A stretch of 64,000 bases of DNA from Membranipora membranacea (taxonomy: Eukaryota > Bryozoa > Gymnolaemata > Cheilostomatida > Membraniporidae), in contig OU612074.1 in assembly GCA_914767715.1 (NCBI GenBank), positions 16,850,062 through 16,914,061 of the forward strand, written 5' to 3'. The position numbers and the translations under genes are program-made. How positions within the stretch are numbered: the stretch's first letter is position 1; each line of letters starts with the position of its first letter. Below the pieces are notes generated by a model that was not told where the DNA came from, did no database searches, and worked only from the letters and a program-made list of their open reading frames with translations. Below are positions 25,201 to 38,299 of the stretch, one piece after another.

Positions 25201-27552
25201 GATATGATTGCGACAGAGAATTAATTTTTTGATGCTGCCGTTTGGCATGTTTTTTTTGGAGCAAAAGTGGACCTCGTTAAAGTTGGCGCTGACGGAGGAC
25301 GAAGACCCGCAGAGCCAAACGGATTTCAGATTTGAGACGAGCAGGAGTTGCTCCTCCTTTTGAGGTAGGTTAAAAGCAAATCTATTTTTTGACCTGAGCG
25401 AAAAAAAAGCGTGATACCCTCCCTTGGTATATTTTTGCAAATTTCAAGTCAGCTTAATAAGCCACCAGGTTATCCAAGGATCTCCATATTCTGGATTTTG
25501 AATTAGGCAAATAAGGGCTTGAACTGGTCAGAGTTTGATATGATTGCGACAGAGAATTAATTTTTTGATGCTGCCGTTTGGCATGTTTTTTTTGGAGCAA
25601 AAGTGGACCTCGTTAAAGTTGGCGCTGACGGAGGACGAAGACCCGCAGAGCCAAACGGATTTCAGATTTGAGACGAGCAGGAGTTGCTCCTCCTTTTGAG
25701 GTAGGTTAAAAGCAAATCTATTTTTTGACCTGAGCGAAAAAAAAGCGTGATAACCTCCCTTGGTATATTTTTGCAAATTTCAAGTCAGCTTAATTAGCCA
25801 CCAGGTTATCCAAGGATCTCCATATTCTGGATTTTGAATTAGGCAAATAAGGGCTTGAACTGGTCAGAGTTTGATATGATTGCGACAGAGAATTAATTTT
25901 TTGATGCTGCCGTTTGGCAGGTTTTTTTTGGAGCAAAAGTGGACCTCGTTAAAGTTGGCGCTGACGGAGGACGAAGACCCGCAGAGCCAAACGGATTTCA
26001 GATTTGAGACGAGCAGGAGTTGCTCCTCCTTTTGAGGTAGGTTAAAAGCAAATCTATTTTTTGACCTGAGCGAAAAAAAAGCGTGATACCCTCCCTTGGT
26101 ATATTTTTGCAAATTTCAAGTCAGCTTAATTAGCCACCAGGTTATCCAAGGATCTCCATATTCTGGATTTTGAATTAGGCAAATAAGGGCTTGAACTGGT
26201 CAGAGTTTGATATGATTGCGACAGAGAATTAATTTTTTGATGCTGCCGTTTGGCATGTTTTTTTTGGAGCAAAAGTGGACCTCGTTAAAGTTGGCGCTGA
26301 CGGAGGACGAAGACCCGCAGAGCCAAACGGATTTCAGATTTGAGACGAGCAGGAGTTGCTCCTCCTTTTGAGGTAGGTTAAAAGCAAATCTATTTTTTGA
26401 CCTGAGCGAAAAAAAAGCGTGATACCCTCCCTTGGTATATTTTTGCAAATTTCAAGTCAGCTTAATTAGCCACCAGGTTATCCAAGGATCTCCATATTCT
26501 GGATTTTGAATTAGGCAAATAAGGGCTTGAACTGGTCAGAGTTTGATATGATTGCGACAGAGAATTAATTTTTTGATGCTGCCGTTTGGCAGGTTTTTTT
26601 TGGAGCAAAAGTGGACCTCGTTAAAGTTGGCGCTGACGGAGGACGAAGACCCGCAGAGCCAAACGGATTTCAGATTTGAGACGAGCAGGAGTTGCTCCTC
26701 CTTTTGAGGTAGGTTAAAAGCAAATCTATTTTTTGACCTGAGCGAAAAAAAAGCGTGATACCCTCCCTTGGTATATTTTTGCAAATTTCAAGTCAGCTTA
26801 ATTAGCCACCAGGTTATCCAAGGATCTCCATATTCTGGATTTTGAATTAGGCAAATAAGGGCTTGAACTGGTCAGAGTTTGATATGATTGCGACAGAGAA
26901 TTAATTTTTTGATGCTGCCGTTTGGCAGGTTTTTTTTGGAGCAAAAGTGGACCTCGTTAAAGTTGGCGCTGACGGAGGACGAAGACCCGCAGAGCCAAAC
27001 GGATTTCAGATTTGAGACGAGCAGGAGTTGCTCCTCCTTTTGAGGTAGGTTAAAAGCAAATCTATTTTTTGACCTGAGCGAAAAAAAAGCGTGATACCCT
27101 CCCTTGGTATATTTTTGCAAATTTCAAGTCAGCTTAATTAGCCACCAGGTTATCCAAGGATCTCCATATTCTGGATTTTGAATTAGGCAAATAAGGGCTT
27201 GAACTGGTCAGAGTTTGATATGATTGCGACAGAGAATTAATTTTTTGATGCTGCCGTTTGGCAGGTTTTTTTTGGAGCAAAAGTGGACCTCGTTAAAGTT
27301 GGCGCTGACGGAGGACGAAGACCCGCAGAGCCAAACGGATTTCAGATTTGAGACGGGCAGGAGTTGCTCCTCCTTTTGAGGTAGGTTAAAAGCAAATCTA
27401 TTTTTTGACCTGAGCGAAAAAAAAGCGTGATACCCTCCCTTGGTATATTTTTGCAAATTTCAAGTCAGCTTAATTAGCCACCAGGTTATCCAAGGATCTC
27501 CATATTCTGGATTTTGAATTAGGCAAATAAGGGCTTGAACTGGTCAGAGTTT
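25201..27552. repeat. 7-monomer higher-order repeat unit (monomers 76-82)
   Basis: Order T, T, G, T, G, G, G over 2352 bp, directly followed by a second unit of the same order at 27553-29904. The last monomer has a private a-to-g at 27356 (monomer position 140). The same change is found once more, at 51531, in another G-type monomer. Support for the unit is the type order alone, because no rare marker is shared between these two adjacent copies. Confidence 0.55.
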
Positions 27553-29904
27553 GATATGATTGCGACAGAGAATTAATTTTTTGATGCTGCCGTTTGGCAT
27601 GTTTTTTTTGGAGCAAAAGTGGACCTCGTTAAAGTTGGCGCTGACGGAGGACGAAGACCCGCAGAGCCAAACGGATTTCAGATTTGAGACGAGCAGGAGT
27701 TGCTCCTCCTTTTGAGGTAGGTTAAAAGCAAATCTATTTTTTGACCTGAGCGAAAAAAAAGCGTGATACCCTCCCTTGGTATATTTTTGCAAATTTCAAG
27801 TCAGCTTAATTAGCCACCAGGTTATCCAAGGATCTCCATATTCTGGATTTTGAATTAGGCAAATAAGGGCTTGAACTGGTCAGAGTTTGATATGATTGCG
27901 ACAGAGAATTAATTTTTTGATGCTGCCGTTTGGCATGTTTTTTTTGGAGCAAAAGTGGACCTCGTTAAAGTTGGCGCTGACGGAGGACGAAGACCCGCAG
28001 AGCCAAACGGATTTCAGATTTGAGACGAGCAGGAGTTGCTCCTCCTTTTGAGGTAGGTTAAAAGCAAATCTATTTTTTGACCTGAGCGAAAAAAAAGCGT
28101 GATACCCTCCCTTGGTATATTTTTGCAAATTTCAAGTCAGCTTAATTAGCCACCAGGTTATCCAAGGATCTCCATATTCTGGATTTTGAATTAGGCAAAT
28201 AAGGGCTTGAACTGGTCAGAGTTTGATATGATTGCGACAGAGAATTAATTTTTTGATGCTGCCGTTTGGCAGGTTTTTTTTGGAGCAAAAGTGGACCTCG
28301 TTAAAGTTGGCGCTGACGGAGGACGAAGACCCGCAGAGCCAAACGGATTTCAGATTTGAGACGAGCAGGAGTTGCTCCTCCTTTTGAGGTAGGTTAAAAG
28401 CAAATCTATTTTTTGACCTGAGCGAAAAAAAAGCGTGATACCCTCCCTTGGTATATTTTTGCAAATTTCAAGTCAGCTTAATTAGCCACCAGGTTATCCA
28501 AGGATCTCCATATTCTGGATTTTGAATTAGGCAAATAAGGGCTTGAACTGGTCAGAGTTTGATATGATTGCGACAGAGAATTAATTTTTTGATGCTGCCG
28601 TTTGGCATGTTTTTTTTGGAGCAAAAGTGGACCTCGTTAAAGTTGGCGCTGACGGAGGACGAAGACCCGCAGAGCCAAACGGATTTCAGATTTGAGACGA
28701 GCAGGAGTTGCTCCTCCTTTTGAGGTAGGTTAAAAGCAAATCTATTTTTTGACCTGAGCGAAAAAAAAGCGTGATACCCTCCCTTGGTATATTTTTGCAA
28801 ATTTCAAGTCAGCTTAATTAGCCACCAGGTTATCCAAGGATCTCCATATTCTGGATTTTGAATTAGGCAAATAAGGGCTTGAACTGGTCAGAGTTTGATA
28901 TGATTGCGACAGAGAATTAATTTTTTGATGCTGCCGTTTGGCAGGTTTTTTTTGGAGCAAAAGTGGACCTCGTTAAAGTTGGCGCTGACGGAGGACGAAG
29001 ACCCGCAGAGCCAAACGGATTTCAGATTTGAGACGAGCAGGAGTTGCTCCTCCTTTTGAGGTAGGTTAAAAGCAAATCTATTTTTTGACCTGAGCGAAAA
29101 AAAAGCGTGATACCCTCCCTTGGTATATTTTTGCAAATTTCAAGTCAGCTTAATTAGCCACCAGGTTATCCAAGGAGCTCCATATTCTGGATTTTGAATT
29201 AGGCAAATAAGGGCTTGAACTGGTCAGAGTTTGATATGATTGCGACAGAGAATTAATTTTTTGATGCTGCCGTTTGGCAGGTTTTTTTTGGAGCAAAAGT
29301 GGTCCTCGTTAAAGTTGGCGCTGACGGAGGACGAAGACCCGCAGAGCCAAACGGATTTCAGATTTGAGACGAGCAGGAGTTGCTCCTCCTTTTGAGGTAG
29401 GTTAAAAGCAAATCTATTTTTTGACCTGAGCGAAAAAAAAGCGTGATACCCTCCCTTGGTATATTTTTGCAAATTTCAAGTCAGCTTAATTAGCCACCAG
29501 GTTATCCAAGGATCTCCATATTCTGGATTTTGAATTAGGCAAATAAGGGCTTGAACTGGTCAGAGTTTGATATGATTGCGACAGAGAATTAATTTTTTGA
29601 TGCTGCCGTTTGGCAGGTTTTTTTTGGAGCAAAAGTGGACCTCGTTAAAGTTGGCGCTGACGGAGGACGAAGACCCGCAGAGCCAAACGGATTTCAGATA
29701 TGAGACGAGCAGGAGTTGCTCCTCCTTTTGAGGTAGGTTAAAAGCAAATCTATTTTTTGACCTGAGCGAAAAAAAAGCGTGATACCCTCCCTTGGTATAT
29801 TTTTGCAAATTTCAAGTCAGCTTAATTAGCCACCAGGTTATCCAAGGATCTCCATATTCTGGATTTTGAATTAGGCAAATAAGGGCTTGAACTGGTCAGA
29901 GTTT
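27553..29904. repeat. 7-monomer higher-order repeat unit (monomers 83-89)
   Basis: Second of two adjacent T2 G1 T1 G3 units. It has its own single substitutions, at 29177 (t to g), 29303 (a to t) and 29700 (t to a), none shared with the preceding unit. It gives way to T3 G3 and then five T-types before the domain changes at 33601. Confidence 0.55.
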
Positions 29905-32900
29905 GATATGATTGCGACAGAGAATTAATTTTTTGATGCTGCCGTTTGGCATGTTTTTTTTGGAGCAAAAGTGGACCTCGTTAAAGTTGGCGCTGACGGA
30001 GGACGAAGACCCGCAGAGCCAAACGGATTTCAGATTTGAGACGAGCAGGAGTTGCTCCTCCTTTTGAGGTAGGTTAAAAGCAAATCTATTTTTTGACCTG
30101 AGCGAAAAAAAAGCGTGATACCCTCCCTTGGTATATTTTTGCAAATTTCAAGTCAGCTTAATTAGCCACCAGGTTATCCAAGGATCTCCATATTCTGGAT
30201 TTTGAATTAGGCAAATAAGGGCTTGAACTGGTCAGAGTTTGATATGATTGCGACAGAGAATTAATTTTTTGATGCTGCCGTTTGGCATGTTTTTTTTGGA
30301 GCAAAAGTGGACCTCGTTAAAGTTGGCGCTGACGGAGGACGAAGACCCGCAGAGCCAAACGGATTTCAGATTTGAGACGAGCAGGAGTTGCTCCTCCTTT
30401 TGAGGTAGGTTAAAAGCAAATCTATTTTTTGACCTGAGCGAAAAAAAAGCGTGATACCCTCCCTTGGTATATTTTTGCAAATTTCAAGTCAGCTTAATTA
30501 GCCACCAGGTTATCCAAGGATCTCCATATTCTGGATTTTGAATTAGGCAAATAAGGGCTTGAACTGGTCAGAGTTTGATATGATTGCGACAGAGAATTAA
30601 TTTTTTGATGCTGCCGTTTGGCATGTTTTTTTTGGAGCAAAAGTTGACCTCGTTAAAGTTGGCGCTGACGGAGGACGAAGACCCGCAGAGCCAAACGGAT
30701 TTCAGATTTGAGACGAGCAGGAGTTGCTCCTCCTTTTGAGGTAGGTTAAAAGCAAATCTATTTTTTGACCTGAGCGAAAAAAAAGCGTGATACCCTCCCT
30801 TGGTATATTTTTGCAAATTTCAAGTCAGCTTAATTAGCCACCAGGTTATCCAAGGATCTCCATATTCTGGATTTTGAATTAGGCAAATAAGGGCTTGAAC
30901 TGGTCAGAGTTTGATATGATTGCGACAGAGAATTAATTTTTTGATGCTGCCGTTTGGCAGGTTTTTTTTGGAGCAAAAGTGGACCTCGTTAAAGTTGGCG
31001 CTGACGGAGGACGAAGACCCGCAGAGCCAAACGGATTTCAGATTTGAGACGAGCAGGAGTTGCTCCTCCTTTTGAGGTAGGTTAAAAGCAAATCTATTTT
31101 TTGACCTGAGCGAAAAAAAAGCGTGATACCCTCCCTTGGTATATTTTTGCAAATTTCAAGTCAGCTTAATTAGCCACCAGGTTATCCAAGGATCTCCATA
31201 TTCTGGATTTTGAATTAGGCAAATAAGGGCTTGAACTGGTCAGAGTTTGATATAATTGCGACAGAGAATTAATTTTTTGATGCTGCCGTTTGGCAGGTTT
31301 TTTTTGGAGCAAAAGTGGACCTCGTTAAAGTTGGCGCTGACGGAGGACGAAGACCCGCAGAGCCAAACGGATTTCAGATTTGAGACGAGCAGGAGTTGCT
31401 CCTCCTTTTGAGGTAGGTTAAAAGCAAATCTATTTTTTGACCTGAGCGAAAAAAAAGCGTGATACCCTCCCTTGGTATATTTTTGCAAATTTCAAGTCAG
31501 CTTAATTAGCCACCAGGTTATCCAAGGATCTCCATATTCTGGATTTTGAATTAGGCAAATAAGGGCTTGAACTGGTCAGAGTTTGATATGATTGCGACAG
31601 AGAATTAATTTTTTGATGCTGCCGTTTGGCAGGTTTTTTTTGGAGCAAAAGTGGACCTCGTTAAAGTTGGCGCTGACGGAGGACGAAGACCCGCAGAGCC
31701 AAACGGATTTCAGATTTGAGACGAGCAGGAGTTGCTCCTCCTTTTGAGGTAGGTTAAAAGCAAATCTATTTTTTGACCTGAGCGAAAAAAAAGCGTGATA
31801 CCCTCCCTTGGTATATTTTTGCAAATTTCAAGTCAGCTTAATTAGCCACCAGGTTATCCAAGGATCTCCATATTCTGGATTTTGAATTAGGCAAATAAGG
31901 GCTTGAACTGGTCAGAGTTTGATATGATTGCGACAGAGAATTAATTTTTTGATGCTGCCGTTTGGCATGTTTTTTTTGGAGCAAAAGTGGACCTCGTTAA
32001 AGTTGGCGCTGACGGAGGACGAAGACCCGCAGAGCCAAACGGATTTCAGATTTGAGACGAGCAGGAGTTGCTCCTCCTTTTGAGGTAGGTTAAAAGCAAA
32101 TCTATTTTTTGACCTGAGCGAAAAAAAAGCGTGATACCCTCCCTTGGTATATTTTTGCAAATTTCAAGTCAGCTTAATTAGCCACCAGGTTATCCAAGGA
32201 TCTCCATATTCTGGATTTTGAATTAGGCAAATAAGGGCTTGAACTGGTCAGAGTTTGATATGATTGCGACAGAGAATTAATTTTTTGATGCTGCCGTTTG
32301 GCATGTTTTTTTTGGAGCAAAAGTGGACCTCGTTAAAGTTGGCGCTGACGGAGGACGAAGACCCGCAGAGCCAAACGGATTTCAGATTTGAGACGAGCAG
32401 GAGTTGCTCCTCCTTTTGAGGTAGGTTAAAAGCAAATCTATTTTTTGACCTGAGCGAAAAAAAAGCGTGATACCCTCCCTTGGTATATTTTTGCAAATTT
32501 CAAGTCAGCTTAATTAGCCACCAGGTTATCCAAGGATCTCCATATTCTGGATTTTGAATTAGGCAAATAAGGGCTTGAACTGGTCAGAGTTTGATATGAT
32601 TGCGACAGAGAATTAATTTTTTGATGCTGCCGTTTGGCATGTTTTTTTTGGAGCAAAAGTGGACCTCGTTAAAGTTGGCGCTGACGGAGGACGAAGACCC
32701 GCAGAGCCAAACGGATTTCAGATTTGAGACGAGCAGGAGTTGCTCCTCCTTTTGAGGTAGGTTAAAAGCAAATCTATTTTTTGACCTGAGCGAAAAAAAA
32801 GCGTGATACCCTCCCTTGGTATATTTTTGCAAATTTCAAGTCAGCTTAATTAGCCACCAGGTTATCCAAGGATCTCGATATTCTGGATTTTGAATTAGGC

Positions 32901-33600
32901 AAATAAGGGCTTGAACTGGTCAGAGTTTGATATGATTGCGACAGAGAATTAATTTTTTGATGCTGCCGTTTGGCATGTTTTTTTTGGAGCAAAAGTGGAC
33001 CTCGTTAAAGTTGGAGCTGACGGAGGACGAAGACCCGCAGAGCCAAACGGATTTCAGATTTGAGACGAGCAGGAGTTGCTCCTCCTTTTGAGGTAGGTTA
33101 AAAGCAAATCTATTTTTTGACCTGAGCGAAAAAAAAGCGTGATACCCTCCCTTGGTATATTTTTGCAAATTTCAAGTCAGCTTAATTAGCCACCAGGTTA
33201 TCCAAGGATCTCCATATTCTGGATTTTGAATTAGGCAAATAAGGGCTTGAACTGGTCAGAGTTTGATATGATTGCGACAGAGAATTAATTTTTTGATGCT
33301 GCCGTTTGGCATGTTTTTTTTGGAGCAAAAGTGGACCTCGTTAAAGTTGGCGCTGACGGAGGACGAAGACCCGCAGAGCCAAACGGATTTCAGATTGGAG
33401 ACGAGCAGGAGTTGCTCCTCCTTTTGAGGTAGGTTAAAAGCAAATCTATTTTTTGACCTGAGCGAAAAAAAAGCGTGATACCCTCCCTTGGTATATTTTT
33501 GCAAATTTCAAGTCAGCTTAATTAGCCACCAGGTTATCCAAGGATCTCCATATTCTGGATTTTGAATTAGGCAAATAAGGGCTTGAACTGGTCAGAGTTT

Positions 33601-33935
33601 GATATGATTGCGACAGAGAATTAATTTTTTGATGCTGCCGTTTGGCATGTTTTTTTAGAGCAAAAGTGGACCTCGTTAAAGTTGGCGCTGACGGAGGACG
33701 AAGACCCGCAGAGCCAAACGGATTTCAGATTTGAGACGAGCAGGAGTTGCTCCTCCTTTTGAGGTAGGTTAAAAGCAAATCTATTTTTTGACCTGAGCGA
33801 AAAAAAAGCGTGATACCCTCCCTTGGTATATTTTTGCAAATTTCAAGTCAGCTTAATTAGCCACCAGGTTATCCAAGGATCTCCATATTCTGGATTTTGA
33901 ATTAGGCAAATAAGGGCTTGAACTGGTCAGAGTTT
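33601..33935. repeat. First A-type monomer (335 bp)
   Basis: In A-type copies the T8 run at positions 50-57 becomes T7 and the g after it becomes a, giving tttttttagag. Twenty-three complete copies have it, starting at 33601, 34272, 35279, 37965, 38971, 39642, 39977, 41320, 41655, 43334, 45010, 46017, 50721, 52064, 52399, 57102, 58107, 58777, 59448, 60119, 61126, 61461 and 62804. The final partial copy (63811) and the 333-bp copy (44005) also have it. Linkage of a deletion with a substitution shows one inherited allele and argues against homopolymer sequencing error. Of the complete copies all except the 333-bp one keep t48, so the type probably arose from a T-type. Confidence 0.9.
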
Positions 33936-34067
33936 GATATGATTGCGACAGAGAATTAATTTTTTGATGCTGCCGTTTGGCAGGTTTTTTTTGGAGCAAA
34001 AGTGGACCTCGTTAAAGTTGGCGCTGACGGAGGACGAAGACCCGCAGAGCCAAACGGATTTCAGATT

Positions 34068-37000
34068 GGAGACGAGCAGGAGTTGCTCCTCCTTTTGAGG
34101 TAGGTTAAAAGCAAATCTATTTTTTGACCTGAGCGAAAAAAAAGCGTGATACCCTCCCTTGGTATATTTTTGCAAATTTCAAGTCAGCTTAATTAGCCAC
34201 CAGGTTATCCAAGGATCTCCATATTCTGGATTTTGAATTAGGCAAATAAGGGCTTGAACTGGTCAGAGTTTGATATGATTGCGACAGAGAATTAATTTTT
34301 TGATGCTGCCGTTTGGCATGTTTTTTTAGAGCAAAAGTGGACCTCGTTAAAGTTGGCGCTGACGGAGGACGAAGACCCGCAGAGCCAAACGGATTTCAGA
34401 TTTGAGACGAGCAGGAGTTGCTCCTCCTTTTGAGGTAGGTTAAAAGCAAATCTATTTTTTGACCTGAGCGAAAAAAAAGCGTGATACCCTCCCTTGGTAT
34501 ATTTTTGCAAATTTCAAGTCAGCTTAATTAGCCACCAGGTTATCCAAGGATCTCCATATTCTGGATTTTGAATTAGGCAAATAAGGGCTTGAACTGGTCA
34601 GAGTTTGATATGATTGCGACAGAGAATTAATTTTTTGATGCTGCCGTTTGGCATGTTTTTTTTGGAGCAAAAGTGGACCTCGTTAAAGTTGGCGCTGACG
34701 GAGGACGAAGACCCGCAGAGCCAAACGGATTTCAGATTTGAGACGAGCAGGAGTTGCTCCTCCTTTTGAGGTAGGTTAAAAGCAAATCTATTTTTTGACC
34801 TGAGCGAAAAAAAAGCGTGATACCCTCCCTTGGTATATTTTTGCAAATTTCAAGTCAGCTTAATTAGCCACCAGGTTATCCAAGGATCTCCATATTCTGG
34901 ATTTTGAATTAGGCAAATAAGGGCTTGAACTGGTCAGAGTTTGATATGATTGCGACAGAGAATTAATTTTTTGATGCTGCCGTTTGGCATGTTTTTTTTG
35001 GAGCAAAAGTGGACCTCGTTAAAGTTGGCGCTGACGGAGGACGAAGACCCGCAGAGCCAAACGGATTTCAGATTTGAGACGAGCAGGAGTTGCTCCTCCT
35101 TTTGAGGTAGGTTAAAAGCAAATCTATTTTTTGACCTGAGCGAAAAAAAAGCGTGATACCCTCCCTTGGTATATTTTTGCAAATTTCAAGTCAGCTTAAT
35201 TAGCCACCAGGTTATCCAAGGATCTCCATATTCTGGATTTTGAATTAGGCAAATAAGGGCTTGAACTGGTCAGAGTTTGATATGATTGCGACAGAGAATT
35301 AATTTTTTGATGCTGCCGTTTGGCATGTTTTTTTAGAGCAAAAGTGGACCTCGTTAAAGTTGGCGCTGACGGAGGACGAAGACCCGCAGAGCCAAACAGA
35401 TTTCAGATTTGAGACGAGCAGGAGTTGCTCCTCCTTTTGAGGTAGGTTAAAAGCAAATCTATTTTTTGACCTGAGTGAAAAAAAAGCGTGATACCCTCCC
35501 TTGGTATATTTTTGCAAATTTCAAGTCAGCTTAATTAGCCACCAGGTTATCCAAGGATCTCCATATTCTGGATTTTGAATTAGGCAAATAAGGGCTTGAA
35601 CTGGTCAGAGTTTGATATGATTGCGACAGAGAATTAATTTTTTGATGCTGCCGTTTGGCATGTTTTTTTTGGAGCAAAAGTGGACCTCGTTAAAGTTGGC
35701 GCTGACGGAGGACGAAGACCCGCAGAGCCAAACGGATTTCAGATTTGAGACGAGCAGGAGTTGCTCCTCCTTTTGAGGTAGGTTAAAAGCAAATCTATTT
35801 TTTGACCTGAGCGAAAAAAAAGCGTGATACCCTCCCTTGGTATATTTTTGCAAATTTCAAGTCAGCTTAATTAGCCACCAGGTTATCCAAGGATCTCCAT
35901 ATTCTGGATTTTGAATTAGGCAAATAAGGGCTTGAACTGGTCAGAGTTTGATATGATTGCGACAGAGAATTAATTTTTTGATGCTGCCGTTTGGCATGTT
36001 TTTTTTGGAGCAAAAGTGGACCTCGTTAAAGTTGGCGCTGACGGAGGACGAAGACCCGCAGAGCCAAACGGATTTCAGATTTGAGACGAGCAGGAGTTGC
36101 TCCTCCTTTTGAGGTAGGTTAAAAGCAAATCTATTTTTTGACCTGAGCGAAAAAAAAGCGTGATACCCTCCCTTGGTATATTTTTGCAAATTTCAAGTCA
36201 GCTTAATTAGCCACCAGGTTATCCAAGGATCTCCATATTCTGGATTTTGAATTAGGCAAATAAGGGCTTGAACTGGTCAGAGTTTGATATGATTGCGACA
36301 GAGAATTAATTTTTTGATGCTGCCGTTTGGCATGTTTTTTTTGGAGCAAAAGTGGACCTCGTTAAAGTTGGCGCTGACGGAGGACGAAGACCCGCAGAGC
36401 CAAACGGATTTCAGATTTGAGACGAGCAGGAGTTGCTCCTCCTTTTGAGGTAGGTTAAAAGCAAATCTATTTTTTGACCTGAGCGAAAAAAAAGCGTGAT
36501 ACCCTCCCTTGGTATATTTTTGCAAATTTCAAGTCAGCTTAATTAGCCACCAGGTTATCCAAGGATCTCCATATTCTGGATTTTGAATTAGGCAAATAAG
36601 GGCTTGAACTGGTCAGAGTTTGATATGATTGCGACAGAGAATTAATTTTTTGATGCTGCCGTTTGGCAGGTTTTTTTTGGAGCAAAAGTGGACCTCGTTA
36701 AAGTTGGCGCTGACGGAGGACGAAGACCCGCAGAGCCAAACGGATTTCAGATTTGAGACGAGCAGGAGTTGCTCCTCCTTTTGAGGTAGGTTAAAAGCAA
36801 ATCTATTTTTTGACCTGAGCGAAAAAAAAGCGTGATACCCTCCCTTGGTATATTTTTGCAAATTTCAAGTCAGCTTAATTAGCCACCAGGTTATCCAAGG
36901 ATCTCCATATTCTGGATTTTGAATTAGGCAAATAAGGGCTTGAACTGGTCAGAGTTTGATATGATTGCGACAGAGAATTAATTTTTTGATGCTGCCGTTT

Positions 37001-37145
37001 GGCAGGTTTTTTTTGGAGCAAAAGTGGACCTCGTTAAAGTTGGCGCTGACGGAGGACGAAGACCCGCAGAGCCAAACGGATTTCAGATTTGAGACGAGCA
37101 GGAGTTGCTCCTCCTTTTGAGGTAGGTTAAAAGCAAATCTATTTA
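34068..37145. repeat. Duplicated tract, left part of first copy (about 10.74-kb offset)
   Basis: Shared rare variants link this tract to 44806-47885: g at 34068/44806, a at 35398/46136 (a CpG changed to CpA), t at 35476/46214 (CpG to TpG), and a at 37145/47885. The offset is 10738 bp until the 338-bp monomer in the second copy and 10740 bp after it. The A, T and G monomer order mostly agrees, but monomer 102 is G-type here and T-type in the partner, so conversion of single sites has occurred since. Left of 34068 the correspondence breaks. Confidence 0.8.
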
Positions 37146-37293
37146 TTGACCTGAGCGAAAAAAAAGCGTGATACCCTCCCTTGGTATATTTTTGCAAATT
37201 TCAAGTCAGCTTAATTAGCCACCAGGTTATCCAAGGATCTCCATATTCTGGATTTTGAATTAGGCAAATAAGGGCTTGAACTGGTCAGAGTTT

Positions 37294-38299
37294 GATATGA
37301 TTGCGACAGAGAATTAATTTTTTGATGCTGCCGTTTGGCAGGTTTTTTTTGGAGCAAAAGTGGACCTCGTTAAAGTTGGCGCTGACGGAGGACGAAGACC
37401 CGCAGAGCCAAACGGATTTCAGATTTGAGACGAGCAGGAGTTGCTCCTCCTTTTGAGGTAGGTTAAAAGCAAATCTATTTTTTGACCTGAGCGAAAAAAA
37501 AGCGTGATACCCTCCCTTGGTATATTTTTGCAAATTTCAAGTCAGTTAATTAGCCACCAGGTTATCCAAGGATCTCCATATTCTGGATTTTGAATTAGGC
37601 AAATAAGGGCTTGAACTGGTCAGAGTTTGATATGATTGCAACAGAGAATTAATTTTTTGATGCTGCCGTTTGGCATGTTTTTTTTGGAGCAAAAGTGGAC
37701 CTCGTTAAAGTTGGCGCTGACGGAGGACGAAGACCCGCAGAGCCAAACGGATTTCAGATTTGAGACGAGCAGGAGTTGCTCCTCCTTTTGAGGTAGGTTA
37801 AAAGCAAATCTATTTTTTGACCTGAGCGAAAAAAAAGCGTGATACCCTCCCTTGGTATATTTTTGCAAATTTCAAGTCAGCTTAATTAGCCACCAGGTTA
37901 TCCAAGGATCTCCATATTCTGGATTTTGAATTAGGCAAATAAGGGCTTGAACTGGTCAGAGTTTGATATGATTGCGACAGAGAATTAATTTTTTGATGCT
38001 GCCGTTTGGCATGTTTTTTTAGAGCAAAAGTGGACCTCGTTAAAGTTGGCGCTGACGGAGGACGAAGACCCGCAGAGCCAAACGGATTTCAGATTTGAGA
38101 CGAGCAGGAGTTGCTCCTCCTTTTGAGGTAGGTTAAAAGCAAATCTATTTTTTGACCTGAGCGAAAAAAAAGCGTGATACCCTCCCTTGGTATATTTTTG
38201 CAAATTTCAAGTCAGCTTAATTAGCCACCAGGTTATCCAAGGATCTCCATATTCTGGATTTTGAATTAGGCAAATAAGGGCTTGAACTGGTCAGAGTTT
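37294..38299. repeat. Three-monomer segment shared with 50050-51055 (offset 12756 bp)
   Basis: A G-type monomer with the one-base deletion cagttaatt (near 37545) is followed by a T-type and an A-type. The same three in the same order lie at 50050-51055, with the deletion near 50300. The larger offset than the flanking 10.74 kb equals about six added monomers in the second copy. The first copy has its own g-to-a at 37640, absent in the partner. Confidence 0.72.

Larger units (their letters stand above)
16465..33600. repeat. Array domain II: T/G monomers with a 7-monomer tendency, no Q-type, no indels
   Basis: Monomers 50-100, all 336 bp. Run-length order: T2 G1 T1 G1; T2 G3; T2 G1 T1 G3; T2 G3; T2 G2; T2 G1 T1 G3; T2 G1 T1 G3; T3 G3; T5. 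The 7-monomer pattern T2 G1 T1 G3 (2352 bp) appears at monomers 60-66, 76-82 and 83-89; shorter five- and four-monomer versions lie between. Monomers 60, 67 and 72, each the first of its unit, share a c-to-a change at monomer position 11 (bases 19835, 22187, 23867), which supports common descent of the units. Single private substitutions are more frequent here than in domain I. Confidence 0.75.
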
